Source of the DNA: Fusobacterium_C necrophorum
GTDB taxonomy: Bacteria > Fusobacteriota > Fusobacteriia > Fusobacteriales > Fusobacteriaceae
DNA length: 64,000 bases
Strand: one strand, 5' to 3'
Assembly: GCF_900104395.1 (NCBI RefSeq)
Contig: NZ_FMXX01000009.1
Shown here: positions 59,444 through 64,000 of the stretch, piece after piece
How the letters are laid out: each line of letters begins with the position of its first letter
How positions within the stretch are numbered: position 1 is the stretch's first letter
The notes under the pieces: generated by a model
The model's database searches: none
What the model was told of the DNA's origin: nothing
The model's input: the letters and a program-made list of their open reading frames with translations, nothing else
Translations under genes and position numbers: made by a program

Positions 59444-59472
59444 TTGTTTTTTGATAAAAATCATGGTATAAT
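59444..59472 (+). promoter_or_regulatory. Promoter of a short transcript
   Basis: TTGTTT (59444-59449) and TATAAT (59467-59472) are spaced by 17 bases. A terminator about 40-80 bases downstream defines a short unit. Confidence 0.6.
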
Positions 59473-59478
59473 ATAAGC

Positions 59479-59556
59479 ATTAAATTTGCTACAAAATACA
59501 TGATAAAATGATTGGGAAAATGCCCTGGCCTTTTTGTGGCGCAGGGCCATTTTTTA
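59479..59556 (+). ncRNA. Candidate small RNA or attenuated leader of about 78 nt
   Basis: From the predicted start near 59479 to the T run there is no ribosome site and no open frame. It ends in a strong GC-rich hairpin (CCCTG/CAGGG). It could be a free-standing small RNA or the terminated leader of the AlbA_2/ATPase gene at 59732. Confidence 0.45.
59516..59556 (+). terminator. GC-rich terminator before the AlbA_2/ATPase gene
   Basis: AATG-CCCTG and CAGGG-C-CATT pair around GCCTTTTTGTGGCG and are followed by six T. It is unusually GC-rich for this genome. Confidence 0.8.
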
Positions 59557-59731
59557 TTCTTTAGGAAATTATAAATGGAAAGAAGGAGTAAAATATTTAA
59601 AAAAAATGTAGAGTTGAAGAAGGAAAAAGATGAAAAAAAATATTTTTTTAATTAAAAGTATATAGTCTCGAAAATAACATTGATATAGGTAAATAGAATA
59701 CTACAATAAAAATGTGGAGGTGAAATGGGAT

Positions 59732-61138
59732 ATGGATTTGTCAAAGTATCTTGGAGAAGCTACAACTTATGATAAAAAAGAAAAATTGGAAAGATCAAAA
59801 CCGAAAAGCTGGCTCAAAAGTATCAGTGCCTTTGCGAATACGAATGGAGGTGCTTTAATATTTGGAATATCGGATGCCGATGAGTTGATTGGACTGGAGG
59901 ATTACAAAAAAGACTCGGAGATGATTAGTGAAATAATTAAAACAAAAATGGACCCCATTCCTAAAATACAGCTTGAGAACTTTATGGAAGAGAAAAAACA
60001 TTTTATTATCTTTCATGTAGAACAAGGGAATGAAACACCCTACTATCTTATTGATGGAGGGTATCGAGTCGCATATAAAAGGGTGGGAAATCAGAGCGTT
60101 GTAGCGACAAGTATTGATTTGAAAAATCTTGTATTAAAGGGAATGAATAAAACTTTTGATACCCTTCCCACAGAACTTCACATCAAAGATGCTACATTTA
60201 ACAAACTTAGAATAGAGTATGAAAAAAGAACAAACAAGGACTTTGAAGAAAAAGACTTGTTTTCGTTTGGTTTGGTGACAAAAGATGGCCAACTAACTTA
60301 TGCAGGAGCCTTATTTGCAGATGATTATCTGGTATATCAATCCAGAGTCTTTTGCACCAGATGGGATGGACTTACAAAAACAGGCGGACGGATGGAAGCG
60401 ACAGATGATAAGGAGTTTGAAGGCAACCTCTTGTTTTTACTCGAAAATACACTGAATTTCATAAGAGTAAATACAAGGAAGATGTGGAAGAAAGGGGCTC
60501 TCTATCGTGAAGAATTTCCAGATTATCCGGAAAGAGCCATTCAAGAAACAATAGTCAATGCTTTGATTCATCGAGATTATAGCGTTATAGGAAGTGAAGT
60601 GCACGTTGATATTTATGATAATAGGTTAGAAGTTTATTCGCCGGGTGGCATGTATGATGGAAGAATGATCCAAAATGTAGATCCATACACAATTTTTTCA
60701 AGCAGACGAAATCCCGTTCTTGCTGATCTGTTTGGAAGAATGGATTTTATGGAAAGAAGAGGAAGTGGACTAAAAAAAATTATAGAGAGCTACGAGTTTG
60801 AGAAAGAATATAAAAAAGAATTAAAACCTGAATTTATATCGACACAAAGCACATTTCTTGTGATTTTAAAGAACTTAAATTATGCTTTGGAGACTGAACC
60901 CCAAACTGAACCCCAAACTGAACCCCAAACTGAACCCCAAAAAATGTCAAGGCAAGAGAGGTTACAAAAGATAGTAGAGCTTCTTATCGAAAATCCATCA
61001 ATGACAAAATTAGATTTGGCTAAGATATTCCATATTACAGAATCTACTGTCAAAAGAGACGTGTCTTACTTAAAAGAAATTGGAAAAATAAAGTATGTAG
61101 GCAGTTCAAAGACAGGAAAATGGATTGTGAATAAATAG
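59732..61138 (+). CDS. AlbA_2-domain protein with ATPase-like and HTH domains
   Basis: The ATG at 59732 is chosen (MDLSKYLGEATTYDKKEKLE, a common family start), behind GGAGGTG; GTG codons at 59714 and 59720 are alternatives. The 468-residue protein has an AlbA_2/Schlafen-like domain (about 1-115: SISAFANTNGGALIFGISD), a GHKL-type HATPase_c_4 region (QETIVNALIHRDYSV, YSPGGMYD, RRNPVLADLF, ERRGSGLKKI) and a C-terminal HTH (TKLDLAKIFHITESTVKRDVSYLKEIG). Four tandem TEPQ units precede the HTH. It is a single-gene accessory locus with proposed regulatory or defence-like roles; none is proven. Confidence 0.85.
   Translation: MDLSKYLGEATTYDKKEKLERSKPKSWLKSISAFANTNGGALIFGISDADELIGLEDYKKDSEMISEIIKTKMDPIPKIQLENFMEEKKHFIIFHVEQGNETPYYLIDGGYRVAYKRVGNQSVVATSIDLKNLVLKGMNKTFDTLPTELHIKDATFNKLRIEYEKRTNKDFEEKDLFSFGLVTKDGQLTYAGALFADDYLVYQSRVFCTRWDGLTKTGGRMEATDDKEFEGNLLFLLENTLNFIRVNTRKMWKKGALYREEFPDYPERAIQETIVNALIHRDYSVIGSEVHVDIYDNRLEVYSPGGMYDGRMIQNVDPYTIFSSRRNPVLADLFGRMDFMERRGSGLKKIIESYEFEKEYKKELKPEFISTQSTFLVILKNLNYALETEPQTEPQTEPQTEPQKMSRQERLQKIVELLIENPSMTKLDLAKIFHITESTVKRDVSYLKEIGKIKYVGSSKTGKWIVNK
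60893..60940 (+). repeat. 12-bp tandem repeat, four copies, inside the AlbA_2/ATPase gene
   Basis: ACTGAACCCCAA occurs four times head to tail, encoding (TEPQ)4 between the ATPase and HTH domains. The unit is a multiple of three, so copy-number change alters linker length without frameshift. Confidence 0.9.
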
Positions 61139-61341
61139 TTTTGTTTTCTATCGCCACTGGCGATAAAGTAATATTCAATAAGCTCAAAAATTCTTTTACA
61201 AGGTCCCTTTTTTTGTAACTTGCAATTTTATAATCAATTCTTTTAAAAATGAAACAATTATCTTTTCATTCGGACAGATGTATGATAGAATAAAAAGCGA
61301 CAGGGAAAAATTCCTGATTATTATAAAGAATAGGAGAAGAC
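61139..61341 (+). other. Intergenic region before etfB
   Basis: It contains a short hairpin, ATCGCC-ACT-GGCGAT, just after the ATPase gene stop. It also has a TAGAAT (about 61286) with only a weak -35 (TTTTCA) that could serve etfB. Nothing else is apparent. Confidence 0.4.
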
Positions 61342-62067
61342 ATGAAGAAAATTTTAGTATTGGTAAGAGAAACATTTCCTACAAATGAAATCTTAACGGA
61401 TAAGAATGTAAGAGAAAAAAGAGTTTTAAATCCTTATGATGAATATGCTTTGTTTCAGGCGAAGAAAATAAAAGAAAAGACCGAAACAGAAATTACCTGT
61501 TTATTCTTGTCTTATCGAGAGTCGCAATATGGTCTGCGGACTGCTTTGGCTTTGGGAGCGGATAGGGGTATTTTTGTGTATTATCCGGGAAATTCTATTC
61601 CTGAAATAGCGAAGATTCTGGCAAAAGAAATTAAAAAAGTCGAATATGATGCTATTTTTATGGGAATTCGTGATGTGAACAATGACAGAGAAGAATTGCC
61701 GAGCCGATTGGCATTTGCCTTAGAAACCGAACTATATCCTCATATTTTGTCTGTTGATGTGAAAGAGCATTTTACGGTTCGAAGAGAACGAGAAGAAACG
61801 ATAGACAGTTTGGAAATTTTAGAATCCGGAATTTTTGCTTTCAGTCAAAATGTCTATGAACCGGAATATCCTTCCATTCAAAGTATTATGGGAATTCGAG
61901 AGAAGGAAGTGCAGGAAGTTTATTATTCAGATGGGATGGTGGAAAAGAATGTAACGGTGGAATATCAAGATATTCATCGAAAACAGGAAGTCTATAAGAA
62001 AATTTCGGCTGCTGTCGGAACGGAACAATTGATGGAATACATGAAAAAATGGAAATTAGTGGACTAA
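61342..62067 (+). CDS. etfB: Electron transfer flavoprotein, beta subunit
   Basis: This 241-residue protein has MKKILVLVRE, NPYDEYALFQAKKIKE and LALGADRGIFV, followed by IAKILAKEIKKVEYDAIFMGIRD, the family pattern of EtfB. With EtfA it forms an FAD-containing electron carrier between acyl-CoA or other dehydrogenases and the electron chain. The C-terminal half is less conserved than in typical butyrate-pathway EtfB. The next gene starts 13 bases later. No acyl-CoA dehydrogenase gene lies in the window. Confidence 0.88.
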   Translation: MKKILVLVRETFPTNEILTDKNVREKRVLNPYDEYALFQAKKIKEKTETEITCLFLSYRESQYGLRTALALGADRGIFVYYPGNSIPEIAKILAKEIKKVEYDAIFMGIRDVNNDREELPSRLAFALETELYPHILSVDVKEHFTVRREREETIDSLEILESGIFAFSQNVYEPEYPSIQSIMGIREKEVQEVYYSDGMVEKNVTVEYQDIHRKQEVYKKISAAVGTEQLMEYMKKWKLVD

Positions 62068-62080
62068 TAGGAGGCAAAAG

Positions 62081-63040
62081 ATGAATACCTTACTTTATAT
62101 TCGAGAAGAAAATCTCTTGGGGAATCGTAGTCAGGAGCTGTTAAATATTGTTTCTTTCTGGAAAAAGCAACAGGGAGGAAAAATATCTGTAGCTATGTTG
62201 GGAGGGGAAAAAGCAACCATCGTGGAACAAATTCGAGAATGGCCGATAGAAAATATTTTCTTTTTTCCCACAGAAATAGAAAGTTCTTTTCCAAAGATGC
62301 TGTCTTTCTTTCAAAATATTTTGGGAAAAGAAGAAATAGATTGTATTTGTATGGGAAACGGAATTCACGAAAGGGAATTGGCTCCCTATCTTGCTGCAGC
62401 ATTTGCATGGAAGTTTATTCCCAATATTGTAGCTTTTGAGCTGAAAGAAAAAGAAATTGCTTGGAAACGTTTCCTATATGGAACGAGAGCTGTGGAAGAA
62501 AGTGTCAGCGAAAAAAAGAATATTGTGGTGACCATTTCAGGAAATATTTATAAAAAGGAAGAAAAAGAAGTTGCTTCTCATCTTAAGAGCAGTTCTGTCG
62601 AAAGCGGCGTAGACAATATTTTACCCTATCTTTTGAAAGCCAGAGAACAAAAGGAAATGCAAAAACATCCCTTGGAAACGGCTAAAATTGTCATCGGTGT
62701 CGGAAAAGGAATCAAGGGAAAGGAGAATTTTCCTATGATAGAAGAATTGGCGGATTTAATGGGAGCTACGATAGGAGTGACTCGTTCCGTTGTAGATAAC
62801 GGTTGGAGACCGGAATATGAAAAAATAGGGCAAACCGGAAAAATTATTAAACCGGAACTGTATCTTGGATTTGGAATTTCAGGGGCAATGCAACATATGG
62901 CAGGGGTGCAACAGGCAAGACATATTATTATGGTAAACAACAATCCGAATGCGGAATCCTTTCGTTCTTCCGATTTTGGAATTGTAGCGGATTTATTTGA
63001 AGTCGTACCGAAGTTAATTTCCATGTTAAAAGCAAAATAA
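62081..63040 (+). CDS. etfA: Electron transfer flavoprotein, alpha subunit
   Basis: This 319-residue protein has the C-terminal FAD-binding domain of EtfA: VIGVGKGIKGKENFPMIEELADLMGATIGVTRSVVD, GQTGKIIKPELYLGFGISGAMQHMAG and FGIVADLFEVVP. It starts behind AGGAGGCAAAAG, coupled to etfB. Together they form the Etf heterodimer. The electron donor is not encoded nearby. Confidence 0.93.
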   Translation: MNTLLYIREENLLGNRSQELLNIVSFWKKQQGGKISVAMLGGEKATIVEQIREWPIENIFFFPTEIESSFPKMLSFFQNILGKEEIDCICMGNGIHERELAPYLAAAFAWKFIPNIVAFELKEKEIAWKRFLYGTRAVEESVSEKKNIVVTISGNIYKKEEKEVASHLKSSSVESGVDNILPYLLKAREQKEMQKHPLETAKIVIGVGKGIKGKENFPMIEELADLMGATIGVTRSVVDNGWRPEYEKIGQTGKIIKPELYLGFGISGAMQHMAGVQQARHIIMVNNNPNAESFRSSDFGIVADLFEVVPKLISMLKAK

Positions 63041-63042
63041 AA

Positions 63043-63085
63043 GATTGATTTTTTACAAAAATATGCTATAATAACTTTGGTCCAT
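63043..63085 (+). promoter_or_regulatory. Promoter of rpsT
   Basis: TTGATT and TATAAT are spaced by about 16 bases, just after etfA, with a leader of about 90 bases to the rpsT start. A possible stem, CTCTT/AAGAG, lies in the leader. Confidence 0.5.
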
Positions 63086-63174
63086 TGTACAAGATAAGGT
63101 GTCTCTTTTGTAGCTTAATCCTAAGAGATTATGTTATCTTTGAATATTTATTTATAAATTTGGAGGTTTTTCAA

Positions 63175-63435
63175 ATGGCAAATTCAAAGTCGGCTAAAAA
63201 GAGAGTAGCAGTAGCGGAAAGAAATCGACAAAGAAATCAAGCGGTGAAAAGTAGAGTGAAAACTATGAATAAAAAAGTAGTTGTAGCGGTACAAGAACAA
63301 GACGTGGAAACAGCAAAGAATGCTTTATCCGTAGCCTATAAAGAGCTTGACAAGGCTGTAAGCAAAGGAATTATAAAAAAGAATACAGCTTCTCGAAAGA
63401 AAGCAAGATTAGCTGCTAAAGTAAATGCACTTTAA
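63175..63435 (+). CDS. rpsT: 30S ribosomal protein S20
   Basis: This 86-residue, basic protein starts at ATG 63175 behind TTGGAGGTTTTTCAA; the longer frame upstream is leader sequence. ANSKSAKKRVAVAERNRQRNQAVKSRVKT and KKNTASRKKARLA are typical of S20, which binds 16S rRNA early in 30S assembly. Confidence 0.97.
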   Translation: MANSKSAKKRVAVAERNRQRNQAVKSRVKTMNKKVVVAVQEQDVETAKNALSVAYKELDKAVSKGIIKKNTASRKKARLAAKVNAL

Positions 63436-63446
63436 TAAGGTAGTAC

Positions 63447-63475
63447 AGGGGTCATCCGGAGGATGACCTTTTTTC
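63447..63475 (+). terminator. Terminator of rpsT
   Basis: GGTCATCC (63450-63457) and GGATGACC (63461-63468) with a 3-base loop are followed by six T. Confidence 0.9.
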
Positions 63476-63642
63476 TTTCGATTTTATATTCTAGACTTGG
63501 TAACAATATACAAAATACTATTTCTAAAGGAAACATTGTATTATATTGTACGAATTGCGTTAGAACACTTGCGGCTTCCGCTGTGAAAGTTTCCAAATAT
63601 TGGGATATATGTATGAGAAAAGATGAGAAAGGAGAAAATGTC

Positions 63643-64000
63643 ATGTTAGAAAAACTAAAACAAAATAGAAGTCACAGAAGTTTCGAACAAATGGAAATTC
63701 CAAAGGAAGATTTGGAAAAAATACTCACAGCCGTAACTTACAGTGCCTCCGCAAGAAACGCTCAGGAGACTCGTTTTATGTATACAAATTCTGAGGAGCA
63801 ATGTAGAAGAATTTTTAAGGAAACGAAATGGGCGGGAGCTATTTCTTGGAATCCACAGGAGAATGAAGCACCAACAGCCTATATTTTACTATGTCATCCT
63901 TCTGAAAAACCGAATGTAATGAATTTTGTAGATATGGGGATTGCCCTACAAAGTATGACATTGCTTGCTCAGGATTTGGGTTATGGCTGCTGTATTTTAG
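63643..64000 (+). CDS. Nitroreductase-family protein (partial, runs off the window)
   Basis: The ATG at 63643 follows AAAGGAGAAAATGTC. The visible 119 residues match the N-terminal half of the nitroreductase fold: NRSHRSFEQMEIPKEDLEKIL, SASARNAQETRF (FMN-binding Ser-Ala-Arg-Asn) and MGIALQSMTLLAQDLGYGCC. Members are FMN-dependent NAD(P)H oxidoreductases. The gene end lies beyond the window. Confidence 0.88.
   Translation, partial: MLEKLKQNRSHRSFEQMEIPKEDLEKILTAVTYSASARNAQETRFMYTNSEEQCRRIFKETKWAGAISWNPQENEAPTAYILLCHPSEKPNVMNFVDMGIALQSMTLLAQDLGYGCCIL

Noticed and set aside
1..64000. CRISPR array, insertion sequence, integron or prophage
   Set aside because: No regular direct repeats with spacers, no transposase or integrase frame and no att-like duplications were seen.

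Overview
The window looks like chromosomal DNA of a Fusobacterium, most likely of the necrophorum/gonidiaformans group. This is inferred from the AT-rich sequence, strong AGGAGG ribosome sites with several GTG/TTG starts, a ShlB/FhaC-type two-partner secretion transporter, a GltS-type carboxylate transporter, an electron-bifurcating [FeFe] hydrogenase trimer, EtfBA and a ccdA/thioredoxin/msrAB/two-component locus of the kind known in fusobacteria. No species marker such as 16S rRNA is present. No CRISPR array, insertion sequence or prophage was seen.

Layout. 1-2302: the end of an outer-membrane or autotransporter gene, a TpsB outer-membrane transporter and tRNA-Arg(TCG). 2398-5532: a promoter-driven structured RNA (6S candidate), argS, and a thiamine-binding protein gene with an unusual leader. 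5534-11046: a complete pyr operon (pyrB-K-D-F-C-E) behind a U-rich leader peptide and terminator laid out like the enterobacterial pyrBI attenuator. 11050-12861: a scar of nadB followed by nadC and the niacin repressor niaR. 12892-16740: an IclR regulator divergent from a D-2-hydroxyacid dehydrogenase, a GltS-type symporter and a Cys-rich microprotein, with a structured leader. 16777-18417: an AAA-ATPase/PD-(D/E)XK protein. 18481-21153: an Opu/EgtU-type ABC transporter behind a dead marR gene. 21175-33365: an SDR, then a long minus-strand run (bicupin, metK with SAM-I riboswitch, galU, metG, acyltransferase, ybaB, sppA, pepF, uracil permease, thioesterase). 33511-37361: a DUF1007-NicO metal transport pair, thiamine pyrophosphokinase, a nuclease-like protein and a HAD phosphatase. 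37607-42359: ccdA, a TlpA thioredoxin with a Met-rich tail, msrAB and a two-component system. 42530-46529: hydrogenase hydC-B-A. 46577-48744: lgt and nhaC. 49002-53411: recJ and a TPR/lytic-transglycosylase-like protein on the minus strand. 53560-59333: mutL, rlmH, DUF1292, DUF1934, a TPR lipoprotein and lysS. 59444-61138: a small-RNA-like unit and an AlbA_2/ATPase protein. 61342-64000: etfB, etfA, rpsT and the start of a nitroreductase gene.

How it fits together. The cell can make UMP through the pyr operon and can also import uracil. It appears to depend on exogenous niacin, because nadB is a remnant and no nadA is nearby, and partly on exogenous thiamine (thiamine-binding protein plus pyrophosphokinase). 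Energy metabolism appears fermentative and anaerobic (hydrogenase, Etf), with a dedicated envelope methionine-repair locus against oxidants.

The most striking observation is at 38955-38988. The TlpA-like gene ends in a stretch of ten A carrying the slippery heptamer A AAA AAG, followed after seven bases by a 16-bp perfect palindrome containing the stop codon. The MsrA frame, including its catalytic GCFWG motif, continues in the -1 frame and has no usable start of its own. This predicts a frameshift-made TlpA-MsrA-MsrB fusion joined by a methionine-rich linker. Second is the PyrL-like attenuator at 5534-5708.
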